64,000 nucleotides of DNA from a virus. The stretch spans positions 1 to 64,000 of the IMG/VR virus record IMGVR_UViG_3300046820_000495; one strand, written 5' to 3'. Positions 25,203 through 32,393 of this stretch are shown here, piece after piece. Each line of letters opens with the position of its first letter. The stretch's first letter is position 1. Position numbers and translations under genes: made by a program. The notes beneath the pieces are model-generated. The model saw only the letters and a list, made by a program, of their open reading frames with translations, made no database searches and had not been told where the DNA came from.

Positions 25203-25406
25203 TTACTCCTTAAAATATTTTTCAATCACTTCCAACTTGTCCATATATTCAGCAATCTGAGCTACTTCTTTTTCAATAGCTTCCATAATGTCCGAATGTT
25301 CAGGAATAGCAGTAGGATTTGCCAACATGACTTCTACATTGATACGATGTTTTTCAATATGCGCCTGATAGTGCAGTTTACTAGCTGTGATCAATTTTTG
25401 TCTCAT
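25203..25406 (-). CDS. Small coiled-coil protein
   Basis: This 67-residue charged protein (MRQKLITASKLHYQAHIEKH) is probably one long helix pair. It lies three bases before the BI-1 gene and may be expressed with it. No family recognised. Confidence 0.6.
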   Translation of the reverse strand: MRQKLITASKLHYQAHIEKHRINVEVMLANPTAIPEHSDIMEAIEKEVAQIAEYMDKLEVIEKYFKE

Positions 25407-25416
25407 TATTCACTCC

Positions 25417-25749
25417 TTAAATAATAACCGATTTCTCTCTTGTATATTTAAACAAATTACTGCCTTTCTCTCGCACCAAATCTGCTACTACTTGTGGTGA
25501 GCTTTCCCACATACTACGCATTTCTTCGTAGTCATAGTCCTCTGCTGTATCATACGCCCACACTTCGGGAAAACGTTGATGATTGACCCTGGCTCGCATA
25601 ATCATCATGTTAACACGTTGGCCGCCATGGTCTCTTGGTTTCTTGCCCGACAGTACAGCCAGCATGTCATCGCCTTTAAGGTCATCCCACGGAATGAGTG
25701 TATCAACACCAAGTGTGTCAAATAGTACTATCCATTGTTTAGCCATCAT
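25417..25749 (-). CDS. Unknown protein
   Basis: From ATG 25749 (AGGAGAGA six bases upstream) the product has 110 residues (MMAKQWIVLFDTLGVDTLIP). It mixes alpha and beta segments with no known motif. It overlaps the end of the gene upstream by 11 bases. A longer frame to 25779 lacks a ribosome-binding site. Confidence 0.6.
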   Translation of the reverse strand: MMAKQWIVLFDTLGVDTLIPWDDLKGDDMLAVLSGKKPRDHGGQRVNMMIMRARVNHQRFPEVWAYDTAEDYDYEEMRSMWESSPQVVADLVREKGSNLFKYTREKSVII

Positions 25750-25933
25750 TCTCTCCTGTTTCAAGAACCCAAAGTGCATGTTTCATGTTGTCAAAGTTTG
25801 ATACACACGCTCTAAGAAGTGTTTGGCCGCTGTGTTCATCATACACACTGACCATTGGAATGTCATCTGCTCCTTTGATCAACAGCAACTGACGTGAATC
25901 ATAACTGGCAATTTGAGCAACATTATAAAACAT
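25739..25933 (-). CDS. Unknown small protein
   Basis: From ATG 25933, preceded by GAGGAGA, the product has 64 residues (MFYNVAQIASYDSRQLLLIK), predicted beta-rich with a short C-terminal helix. It overlaps the membrane-anchored gene upstream by 11 bases. No family recognised. Confidence 0.6.
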   Translation of the reverse strand: MFYNVAQIASYDSRQLLLIKGADDIPMVSVYDEHSGQTLLRACVSNFDNMKHALWVLETGENDG

Positions 25934-26228
25934 TTGCAGTCTCCTCTTTAGGTTCAACAATAACACCACGACGGTCCGGATAGCGTTTGCCAAAGTTGGC
26001 ATTTAAATCATCCATGTCTGTGCCTTGGCAAATAAACTCTTCGCTCATTGCATTGTAAGCAAAGACCTTATTGTCATGTTTTTCTATTCGCATAAACATA
26101 ATCTTGTCCATGACCAAGCGAATATCTTTTTCCATCTCTTTAATTTCACGATGCAGTCTTCGAGAATACAACCATACTCCCACAACAAGAACCATACAAA
26201 GTAAAAACCAAACTTCAAGACTTTCCAT
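25923..26228 (-). CDS. Membrane-anchored small protein
   Basis: The 101-residue protein has one N-terminal membrane segment (about residues 5-22, MESLEVWFLLCMVLVVGVWL) followed by a basic LYSRRLHREIKEMEKD coiled-coil region and a soluble C-terminus. The ATG overlaps the upstream stop by one base. Orientation with the soluble domain inside is suggested by the positive residues after the helix. Function unknown. Confidence 0.62.
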   Translation of the reverse strand: MESLEVWFLLCMVLVVGVWLYSRRLHREIKEMEKDIRLVMDKIMFMRIEKHDNKVFAYNAMSEEFICQGTDMDDLNANFGKRYPDRRGVIVEPKEETANVL

Positions 26229-26527
26229 TATACAGCCCGTACACTGATAACATTGTCAACACGGAAGCTACGCCACTCTTGTTTGTCTGTGCAGAACACA
26301 CTCATGACTTCCGGCTTGGGTTCCTTCTTTTTCTTGCCGTCGGTAACTACTGCCTGTGGCAACAAATCGGGGTGTAGGGTGCAAGGCATTGTACGAACAG
26401 AGCCATCTACCTTGGTGAACTCCACAACCAACTCCTTATGATGCTTGAAGAAGTCGCTGAGAATGTTTCGGCGTTCTGTAAGATCAAAGATCTCTGTACT
26501 AAACACCACTTCAATTTCGTCTGTCAT
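26228..26527 (-). CDS. Unknown small protein
   Basis: The 99-residue protein (MTDEIEVVFSTEIFDLTERR) has a charged Lys-rich loop in the middle and a beta-rich C-terminus ending FRVDNVISVRAV. It is coupled to both neighbours. Similar small SH3-like proteins occur in T4-like phages, but I cannot name a family. Confidence 0.6.
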   Translation of the reverse strand: MTDEIEVVFSTEIFDLTERRNILSDFFKHHKELVVEFTKVDGSVRTMPCTLHPDLLPQAVVTDGKKKKEPKPEVMSVFCTDKQEWRSFRVDNVISVRAV

Positions 26528-26847
26528 TTCTGTTCCTTTACAATATTATATAACACATCAAATTCTTTTTTGGCTTCGGCTAGGTTTGGGTATTGTTTGC
26601 AAAGCTCTTTGATGGCTTCTTCCTCTGCCCTCATCTTTTCAAACCAAACAATCATCTCTCTTAGCTTGGGACCAACATTGATATTGGCCGTGCCTTGTGG
26701 CATTGATTGTGCATTGCCATTTATATCAACAACCTTGTACTGCCTGGTGTCGGCGTACCAATAAACTGCTCCACTGGTGTAAGCACCATTGTTAAAGGAG
26801 GATACTTCAAGTACGCCTGGATCAGAGCTTATAATGTAATCAATCAT
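26524..26847 (-). CDS. Unknown small protein, first gene of an early unit
   Basis: The 107-residue protein (MIDYIISSDPGVLEVSSFNN) has a beta N-terminal half and a helical, acidic C-terminal half. Its ATG lies five bases after a -10 box and has no ribosome-binding site, so the message may be leaderless. No family recognised. Confidence 0.6.
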   Translation of the reverse strand: MIDYIISSDPGVLEVSSFNNGAYTSGAVYWYADTRQYKVVDINGNAQSMPQGTANINVGPKLREMIVWFEKMRAEEEAIKELCKQYPNLAEAKKEFDVLYNIVKEQK

Positions 26848-26852
26848 AGCTT

Positions 26853-26881
26853 ATTATACACTAGTTTGTTTAGATTTTCAA
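26853..26881 (-). promoter_or_regulatory. Sigma70 promoter, predicted leaderless
   Basis: TTGAAA, 17 bases, TATAAT, then five bases, then ATG at 26847 on the minus strand. The promoter overlaps the end of the gene at 26870-27427. No ribosome-binding site separates the box and the ATG. Confidence 0.72.
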
Positions 26882-27427
26882 GTGTTTAAAATACTCAAAA
26901 TGCTTTTCAAGTGTCCATGTTTCAGGATCAACTGGCGTACCATCGTGAGTTTGGTAACTTGCTGTAAACACATTCGAGTACCGTTTGAATGGCAACCACA
27001 TGTCTGGGGTATGGCTAGCCCAACCTGCATCTTTGAGGGCCATGTGTTTGGCTCGGCTCAACTTTACTGTAGGAACATTCAGTGCTTGTTCTACTGTAAT
27101 GGCACCGGCCAACAACAAGTCTCGAACTCGTGCGGCCGGAATCAAATGCTCAAAGTCTGTGTCGGCATCAGCGCCAATCTCAATATAGTGTGCATCCATG
27201 CCATCACGTTCTTCAATGCAGTACTTGTGATACCTACGCAGATAGTAATCCATGTCGTTACGTATTTCACGAAGCTTCTGTTGGTCATTGCGAGTTGTAA
27301 TGTATTCGTCCTTGAGCTTGGCCAAATGCTGTTCACAATGCTCTGCTACTGTTTTATAGGTAGCAGGGCTTCGCTTGGTCTTGCCATACACAGGCGCTGT
27401 AAAGTTTTCTAGTAGTTCTTTTAACAT
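26870..27427 (-). CDS. Unknown protein
   Basis: The 185-residue protein (MLKELLENFTAPVYGKTKRS) is helical and charged in its N-terminal half, with an ARVRDLLLAGAITVEQAL segment and a C-terminal KHFEYFKHLKI. It adjoins the upstream gene with a one-base overlap. No known motif. Confidence 0.6.
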   Translation of the reverse strand: MLKELLENFTAPVYGKTKRSPATYKTVAEHCEQHLAKLKDEYITTRNDQQKLREIRNDMDYYLRRYHKYCIEERDGMDAHYIEIGADADTDFEHLIPAARVRDLLLAGAITVEQALNVPTVKLSRAKHMALKDAGWASHTPDMWLPFKRYSNVFTASYQTHDGTPVDPETWTLEKHFEYFKHLKI

Positions 27428-27927
27428 TATTCAAACAACTCATTTATAATAGCAGAATTTTGTTTGGCCTGGACTTTACGTTTGGTTGACTTTTCGTTGT
27501 TGCCAACTGGAGCATGACCAGATAGTTCAATGTGATTGCCAATAAGTTGCGATTCTATGCGTTCACACTTTGCTCGCATCTCAGACTGAGAAAGACTATT
27601 GTCAGTTTGGTCCCAAGCCAAAACAGAAACATTCATGCGAGTCAACGGCACACCGTATAACTTTTCATAGTCCTCGGCAACTTTTTGCATTGTCATACCA
27701 CTAGAACTGTAAGGCATTGGTTTACCCCATCCATTTAGATTTGCCGCTTGTCTGTAAACTCTTTCGCCGGGTAGATGACCAGGAGACCATTGGATTCCAT
27801 ATTTGATTACACGACCGTAATTATCAACAAACGCATAATTGTAAGTTTGTATGTTGCTTACCTTAAAACTTTTAAGAAGCTGTGCTGGGTCATATAACTC
27901 CCAAAGATCAATTTTAATATATTTCAT
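27427..27927 (-). CDS. Unknown protein after the ParB-like gene
   Basis: The 166-residue protein (MKYIKIDLWELYDPAQLLKS) has a beta N-terminal half and a charged, Lys-rich C-terminus (about 145-166) that could bind nucleic acid. It overlaps the ParB-like gene by four bases, so the two are probably made together. The family is not recognised. Confidence 0.6.
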   Translation of the reverse strand: MKYIKIDLWELYDPAQLLKSFKVSNIQTYNYAFVDNYGRVIKYGIQWSPGHLPGERVYRQAANLNGWGKPMPYSSSGMTMQKVAEDYEKLYGVPLTRMNVSVLAWDQTDNSLSQSEMRAKCERIESQLIGNHIELSGHAPVGNNEKSTKRKVQAKQNSAIINELFE

Positions 27928-28970
27928 TTTGTTTCCTCCGGAATCAATCCATCAGCAATATTGCCTTCTTCGATACCAATTTTAGAACCTGCGCCATGAT
28001 ACGGCAAGTTAAGTTTACCACCATTGCAAATGTGCATCTCCCTTAGGAAGTTGCTCATTGCTTCTGGGGCACTCCAACTAGCACCCGGACGAACATGTGC
28101 CCATTGTACCTTGGCTTTAGAATGTACAAGGCCAGCACTCTTAAAAGTTTTCTTAACACTTTCAAGTAATGTCCTCATCCAACCGTTTGGTAAACTTGCA
28201 GCCTCTGCTTTAGAAAGCTTGTGCAATTCCAGTAGCCCAATGTAAACACCTTGGTCGATTTCTTCACCAATGGGAAATACTTCTTTAATTGTAGTGAGTA
28301 TCTCTAACAGTACTTTGCCCTTCTCGTCCACCTCAATGCCTTTTTGTGCATATTTAAAGTGACTAAAGAAATAATCATTTTCACCACGTAGATTGTCGCT
28401 ATTGCGACTACCTTTGTCTTGCAAGTCAACACCTGCTGTGTCAAACTGGTCTTGCATGGTCTTTGCGGCAACAACCTTTTTGTCACGGCTACCATTCTTA
28501 TAACGCACCAATGCATTACGATGCAAGTCCCCGGGAGTCAGACGCTTAACACCTGTATCGTTTAACAATTCAAACGCATAGCTGGCAAAGTTTGGATCTG
28601 TAGTGTCAACAATAGCACAAGGCACTTGCGTATAGCCAAGCAATGCGGCTGAAAGTGTGCGGTGTTGTGCATCATACAAATAAATCTTGCCGTTAATGCG
28701 GCAAGCAGAGCCTGGGCTACAAACTCGTGGGTCCCATTTCTTCATAATGTTCATAACGTGCTTGTGAATAACATCACGTTGTACCTCATAGTCAATCCAT
28801 AGATCTTCAATTTCGACCATGGTGCTATGTGGGAATGAATGGACTAGAGCTTTAGCACGGGCTCGCCATGCTTCCAAGTCCTTATCGGTAACTTCGTAGT
28901 GCGCTTTAAGTTGACGTTCAACTTCGGATACGACGTCGGTGAACTTACGGGTGAGTCGTTTGACTGCCAT
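27924..28970 (-). CDS. ParB/sulfiredoxin-fold protein
   Basis: From ATG 28970 (AAGGAG upstream) the product has 348 residues. Residues about 75-130 contain a ParB-like catalytic region with KIYLYDAQHRTLSAALLG, including the QHR motif that binds nucleotide in ParB/sulfiredoxin domains. A long helical C-terminal part follows. It could be a CTP- or ATP-using DNA-binding protein or a nuclease. Partitioning is unlikely in a lytic phage without ParA. The upstream sigma70 promoter gives it a leader of about 45 bases. Confidence 0.72.
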   Translation of the reverse strand: MAVKRLTRKFTDVVSEVERQLKAHYEVTDKDLEAWRARAKALVHSFPHSTMVEIEDLWIDYEVQRDVIHKHVMNIMKKWDPRVCSPGSACRINGKIYLYDAQHRTLSAALLGYTQVPCAIVDTTDPNFASYAFELLNDTGVKRLTPGDLHRNALVRYKNGSRDKKVVAAKTMQDQFDTAGVDLQDKGSRNSDNLRGENDYFFSHFKYAQKGIEVDEKGKVLLEILTTIKEVFPIGEEIDQGVYIGLLELHKLSKAEAASLPNGWMRTLLESVKKTFKSAGLVHSKAKVQWAHVRPGASWSAPEAMSNFLREMHICNGGKLNLPYHGAGSKIGIEEGNIADGLIPEETK

Positions 28971-29020
28971 TTCTTTCTCTCCTTCTTTACCCGACACAAT
29001 GCGGGATTGGTAAAGTATAT

Positions 29021-29049
29021 ATTTTACAAGTTTATAAGGTACCTGTCAA
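29021..29049 (-). promoter_or_regulatory. Sigma70 promoter of the ParB-like gene
   Basis: TTGACA, 17 bases, TAAAAT on the minus strand. The leader includes CCCG/CGGG flanking an eight-base loop, then AAGGAG before the ATG at 28970. Confidence 0.75.
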
Positions 29050-29057
29050 CCTTAGAA

Positions 29058-29495
29058 TTACCAACTTGCGCGGTAGTAAAAGTCCCATCCTGTCCATTCT
29101 TTAGACAAGATGTCCTCCAAGCGTCTTTTGGTCCGAACTAAGTCTTCCCAATACCATTCATCTACATCTTTGCTACCAAAAAAGAAACCCGACTGTGGCG
29201 GAAGCAGTTCCATAGCCTTCTTACGGTCCACAAGAACTTCATTGATGACTGCCAACAAGGCTTCGATGTGTTTACGTTCAACCCACGACTCTTGACATTC
29301 GTCCATACCATCTTGCACGTTATCCACAAACCATTTATGGATTGCATTTGACTTGCGCCAGTACATGAGTTCTGCTGTGATTTCTTTAACACGAGCATCG
29401 CCAAGTTCAGGGAATACTTCACCTACCTTGCCTGCAAGTTCATCTTCGCTGTGCCAAAGAAAACGTTTGGCATTCAAGTACATGTCTAAGCCCAC
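29058..29495 (-). CDS. Conserved phage protein beginning (M)GLDMYL
   Basis: The likely start is GTG at 29495, six bases after AAGGAG, giving 145 residues opening (V)GLDMYLNAKRFLWHS. A GLDMYL N-terminus marks a widespread family of small phage proteins of unknown role. An ATG two codons earlier touches the ribosome-binding site and is a poor start. The protein is helical and Trp-rich. It is the third of a chain of small genes. Confidence 0.65.
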   Translation of the reverse strand: MGLDMYLNAKRFLWHSEDELAGKVGEVFPELGDARVKEITAELMYWRKSNAIHKWFVDNVQDGMDECQESWVERKHIEALLAVINEVLVDRKKAMELLPPQSGFFFGSKDVDEWYWEDLVRTKRRLEDILSKEWTGWDFYYRASW

Positions 29496-29505
29496 GGCCA
29501 TCTCC

Positions 29506-29598
29506 TTAGGATTGTAATACAATTAGAATAAAGAATATCAATGCCATCCATGGATGCCCAGTCAAGAGCAAACATGTAAAAGCAAATATGCCTGCCAT
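29506..29598 (-). CDS. 30-residue membrane peptide
   Basis: I read this tiny frame (MAGIFAFTCLLLTGHPWMAL plus ten hydrophobic residues) in the space between two genes. Its ATG is one base after the TAA of the gene upstream and its own TAA sits directly before the AAGGAG of the gene downstream. Almost all residues are hydrophobic, so it would insert in the membrane. The spacing suggests a real gene, though its small size leaves doubt. Confidence 0.45.
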   Translation of the reverse strand: MAGIFAFTCLLLTGHPWMALIFFILIVLQS

Positions 29599-29599
29599 A

Positions 29600-29764
29600 T
29601 TATGAATTGCAAGTAGCAAAAGGGCTCAGGTCTTCTGCACGTGGTGCAACCCAGGCTCGAACCACTGCTTCAAGATCAGCAAAGTTATAGTTCACTGGCG
29701 CAGGGCGAACACGTGAACGCTGATCGTGTGCTGTGTTTTTTTCGCGGTTGGTAAGAGTTGACAT
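29600..29764 (-). CDS. 54-residue protein of unknown function
   Basis: Read from the gap: MSTLTNREKNTAHDQRSRVR, then a PAPVNYNFADLEAVVRAWV stretch, ending FATCNS. AAGGAAAC precedes the ATG. The N-terminal third is basic and polar, the rest helical. It is followed directly by the 30-residue membrane peptide. Confidence 0.6.
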   Translation of the reverse strand: MSTLTNREKNTAHDQRSRVRPAPVNYNFADLEAVVRAWVAPRAEDLSPFATCNS

Positions 29765-29773
29765 GATGTTTCC

Positions 29774-29968
29774 TTAGAGTGATTTAATATGATTAATAAC
29801 TTGGTTTGCTTCTGCGTAACCAGAGTCTTCTAGCATTTGATCTTCATTCATTTCTGCTAGCATCTTCCTGGCTATCATTTCTAGGTCTTTTGTAGTTAAC
29901 GGGCCACTCAGTTTGTATGCCTGCACCCAACGAACCTTGTAGCCTTTGAATGGATCATTGTCTTCCAT
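29774..29968 (-). CDS. Unknown small protein
   Basis: The 64-residue protein (MEDNDPFKGYKVRWVQAYKL) has an acidic start and a helical C-terminus. It begins one base after the stop of the gene upstream. No family recognised. Confidence 0.58.
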   Translation of the reverse strand: MEDNDPFKGYKVRWVQAYKLSGPLTTKDLEMIARKMLAEMNEDQMLEDSGYAEANQVINHIKSL

Positions 29969-29969
29969 A

Positions 29970-30194
29970 TTAGTCCTTGGATGAAACTGACAGCTTGAAG
30001 AAGATGTTTACAAGAATCATCAAGCCCCAGGCCTGCAACCAAGAGATTTCGTTGATGCCTGTGACTGCAGGAACTAAACAACCGTTCCACAGCAACATCA
30101 CAGGGAAGCTAAAAACTGCACCAACGATTGCACCAAACAGGATGACACCTGCAATAATGCCAACGGCACTGGGGCGACCATTAAGAGTAAGCAT
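29970..30194 (-). CDS. Two-helix membrane protein
   Basis: The 74-residue protein has two hydrophobic helices (about residues 11-36 and 50-68), the first Gly/Ala/Val-rich. It could be a holin-like or superinfection-type membrane protein, but nothing decides this. Its ATG overlaps the stop of the gene upstream (TAATG). Confidence 0.62.
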   Translation of the reverse strand: MLTLNGRPSAVGIIAGVILFGAIVGAVFSFPVMLLWNGCLVPAVTGINEISWLQAWGLMILVNIFFKLSVSSKD

Positions 30195-30466
30195 TATGCC
30201 ATCTCCAACATGTTAGCAGGAACGTTATAACGACCTTGCGGTGTGTTCACTAGTACAAACTTGACCTTGATCTTGTCAACGGTGCCGTTGTAGGTCATGC
30301 CATTTCGGTTGCTGGTGAATTTGACCTTGGCACCAATTGTGAGTTGACGCTTGGTTGACTTGACCAATGAGGCCTTTGCAAAGCGAACTGCATCAAGGAT
30401 GCTAGAAAGTTCAGTGTCAGTAAACTGACCAAACATGATTGCAGAATTGACTTGTTTGATATCCAT
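30194..30466 (-). CDS. Small protein with KOW/SH3-like C-terminal half
   Basis: The 90-residue protein has a helical N-terminal half and a C-terminal TIGAKVKFTSNRNGMTYNGT then KIKVKFVLVNTPQGRYNVPA, a pattern of a small beta barrel that may bind nucleic acid. AAGGAG precedes the ATG by six bases. Related small proteins are common in T4-like marine phages. Confidence 0.65.
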   Translation of the reverse strand: MDIKQVNSAIMFGQFTDTELSSILDAVRFAKASLVKSTKRQLTIGAKVKFTSNRNGMTYNGTVDKIKVKFVLVNTPQGRYNVPANMLEMA

Positions 30467-30497
30467 CTCGGACTCCTTGAGTTAATAAGTTAAATGA

Positions 30498-30851
30498 TTA
30501 ATCTAAACGTGAACCAGCATAAACACGATCTAGTCCCAACTTGTCTTTCAACACCTGGGCGTAGGCTTCTGCACCTGCTTCCAAAATACTAATGCTCTGA
30601 GTAGGGAAACCACTGGGGTTCCACAAACACAATGAACCGGTGTAGTCCTTACGGAAGCCTGTGGCCGCTAGCCACTTGCCCAGCTTGGAGTTTGAGCGAA
30701 CGCCGTAGACGTTAACCCAGGCAAAGCCACAAGCATCACGATCGCCATGCTTGGCGTGGAATGCCTTGGCGGCAGAGCGGGCTTGAATGCCTGCTTCGTT
30801 GCAAGTGTCTTGAACCAACTGCTCTGTGATGTGTGTTGCGATTGCTGTCAT
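30498..30851 (-). CDS. Unknown early protein
   Basis: The 117-residue protein contains RSAAKAFHAKHGDRDACGFA and SKLGKWLAATGFRKDYTGSL, giving a basic alpha/beta protein. It is read from its own consensus sigma70 promoter with a leader ending ACAGGAGTTTAAA before the ATG. Family not recognised. Confidence 0.65.
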   Translation of the reverse strand: MTAIATHITEQLVQDTCNEAGIQARSAAKAFHAKHGDRDACGFAWVNVYGVRSNSKLGKWLAATGFRKDYTGSLCLWNPSGFPTQSISILEAGAEAYAQVLKDKLGLDRVYAGSRLD

Positions 30852-30883
30852 TTTAAACTCCTGTTTTGTTTGCGTATGTATGT

Positions 30884-30912
30884 ATTATAGCACCGAACCA
30901 ATAACCCGTCAA
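30884..30912 (-). promoter_or_regulatory. Sigma70 promoter with standard leader
   Basis: TTGACG, 17 bases, TATAAT on the minus strand, then a 32-base stretch ending in AGGAG and the ATG at 30851. The leader closely resembles that of the next gene upstream. Confidence 0.82.
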
Positions 30913-30937
30913 CCTGATGGGCTATTGTATGTTGTTT

Positions 30938-31141
30938 TTAAGCAACAAAGTCAAAAGCAAACTCCACTGGAGTTCGGCTGACGCGGACCTTGCCAAATCC
31001 AAAGGCCTTGGACAATTTGTGAAACACTTGACGGGCTTCGTCTTCAGTACAGTCAATAAAGAGTGTACCGTATTCAAAAGCGGCTTTGTTGTCGCCGAGA
31101 ACGCTTGAAACTTTGGTAAGAACAACTGTTTCGAAACCCAT
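30938..31141 (-). CDS. Unknown early protein
   Basis: The 67-residue protein (MGFETVVLTKVSSVLGDNKA) has an alpha/beta pattern with a RQVFHKLSKAFGFGKVRVSR segment. AAGGAG precedes the ATG. It has its own sigma70 promoter. Family not recognised. Confidence 0.65.
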   Translation of the reverse strand: MGFETVVLTKVSSVLGDNKAAFEYGTLFIDCTEDEARQVFHKLSKAFGFGKVRVSRTPVEFAFDFVA

Positions 31142-31170
31142 TTAAACTCCTTTTTGCTTGCTATGTGTAT

Positions 31171-31199
31171 ATTATAGCGCAAATTGAGCCTAAGGTCAA
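31171..31199 (-). promoter_or_regulatory. Sigma70 promoter with standard leader
   Basis: TTGACC, 17 bases, TATAAT on the minus strand. The -35 box overlaps the last codons of the gene at 31196-31498. The leader ACACATAGCAAG...AAGGAGTTTAA is shared in part with the promoters at 30884 and 42155. Confidence 0.85.
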
Positions 31200-31498
31200 C
31201 CGTTTTTCACAACTTTTTGTGTTATATTTTTGCGACTCTTTAAGGGTACTACCTTAGTATTACTTTTACTTTTTTGCTTTTTTACAACACGCTTAGAAAA
31301 CTCTTGACTTAGATAATAAGTGGTAATTTTTTTGCTAATGTAATAAACAACATCCGATGAATCGTCTTCAATGACCCACTGGTACGGGCAATGAATCCAA
31401 CTTGAAGTGCTAAGGAACTTATGGTACAGTTCTCGATGAGCTTTGTTGTTAGGATCAAATAGTGTAGGAGGCCTTTGATGTATGAATGATTTTAACAT
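31196..31498 (-). CDS. Unknown basic early protein
   Basis: The 100-residue protein (MLKSFIHQRPPTLFDPNNKA) has a strongly basic C-terminal third (VVKKQKSKSNTKVVPLKSRK) that suggests nucleic-acid or ribosome binding. It is transcribed divergently from the PP-loop operon. Family not recognised. Confidence 0.62.
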   Translation of the reverse strand: MLKSFIHQRPPTLFDPNNKAHRELYHKFLSTSSWIHCPYQWVIEDDSSDVVYYISKKITTYYLSQEFSKRVVKKQKSKSNTKVVPLKSRKNITQKVVKNG

Positions 31499-31534
31499 GT
31501 GTGTAAATTACTACTAAAAGTTGGTAACAACGTA

Positions 31535-31564
31535 ATTATACACGAAGTGTTGTAAACAAGTCAA
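31535..31564 (-). promoter_or_regulatory. Sigma70 promoter, 18-base spacer
   Basis: TTGACT, 18 bases, TATAAT on the minus strand, about 37 bases before the ATG at 31498. On the other strand a TATGAT about 34 bases before the 31632 ATG may serve the divergent operon, but its -35 is weak. Confidence 0.7.
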
Positions 31565-31631
31565 CCATGCTTTGGTTAGTTGGACCGTTATGTGCTATGA
31601 TAACTATATGAACACAACAAGGAACTTTTGA

Positions 31632-32393
31632 ATGGCTTGGGAAAAAACATACGACTTTTTTATACACTCGTTCTATGGCAACAACTTTGGTAAGAGAGTC
31701 AACGCCAACATCATCTACTCACCGGGTATTGACAGGATTATTGCAGTCGACAGTTATGATCCTTTCACTGCTGTAGAGTCTGCACAAATTTTATCATCCA
31801 AGCTTCCTTTGTTGGTAGGTATCCTAACAAAGAATGATGACATGGATATCAACAACTACAATTGCCTTGAGTACACGCTCAAAGAAAAGAACGCACAGGC
31901 CGGCTCCAGTTCAATCCTTGTTAGCAGACAAACGCCTTTACTCAAACGTCTAACAGGTGGTGTTGTTAAAGTTGGTCCAACTGTGGAGTATGGGGATGGT
32001 GACCGCAAAGAAGTATTGACACAGTTACATGAGTATGCTAAATTTGTTATCCAAGCTTGGCATGCTGTAAAGGTATTGGATTTGATTTTTAACATCTATC
32101 CATTGGGTGTGTATGCAGATGATTATTTCAACGACACCATACCTGCAGAGTTTAAAACACCATATGACAATACAAACATTGCCACTGGAACAGGTGTCAA
32201 ACAAGAAATGAAGAAAATACTTTATCGTGCCGATACACCAGCACAGGCATTACAACAAATAGAAGACCTGTGGGCGTCGGTTCCTGATGCTGTTCTGTTT
32301 CGTAATGCATGGTATCAAGTTTTAGAATTACCGCTTCCCGAGAGGCTGAAGAACATATCATACTCAGGCAACTTAACTGCCTTTGCTGTCTAA
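31632..32393 (+). CDS. Unknown protein, first gene of the PP-loop operon
   Basis: The 253-residue protein (MAWEKTYDFFIHSFYGNNFG) has AAGGAAC before its ATG and is coupled to the next gene by TAATG. It has mixed alpha/beta character, a GVVKVGPTVEYGDGDRK segment and no signal peptide. The family is not recognised. Its position suggests it acts with the two downstream PP-loop ATPases, perhaps as acceptor or partner. Confidence 0.68.
   Translation: MAWEKTYDFFIHSFYGNNFGKRVNANIIYSPGIDRIIAVDSYDPFTAVESAQILSSKLPLLVGILTKNDDMDINNYNCLEYTLKEKNAQAGSSSILVSRQTPLLKRLTGGVVKVGPTVEYGDGDRKEVLTQLHEYAKFVIQAWHAVKVLDLIFNIYPLGVYADDYFNDTIPAEFKTPYDNTNIATGTGVKQEMKKILYRADTPAQALQQIEDLWASVPDAVLFRNAWYQVLELPLPERLKNISYSGNLTAFAV

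Noticed and set aside
27924-28970. Plasmid-type partitioning system
   Set aside because: Only a ParB-like domain is present, with no ParA or centromere-like repeats.
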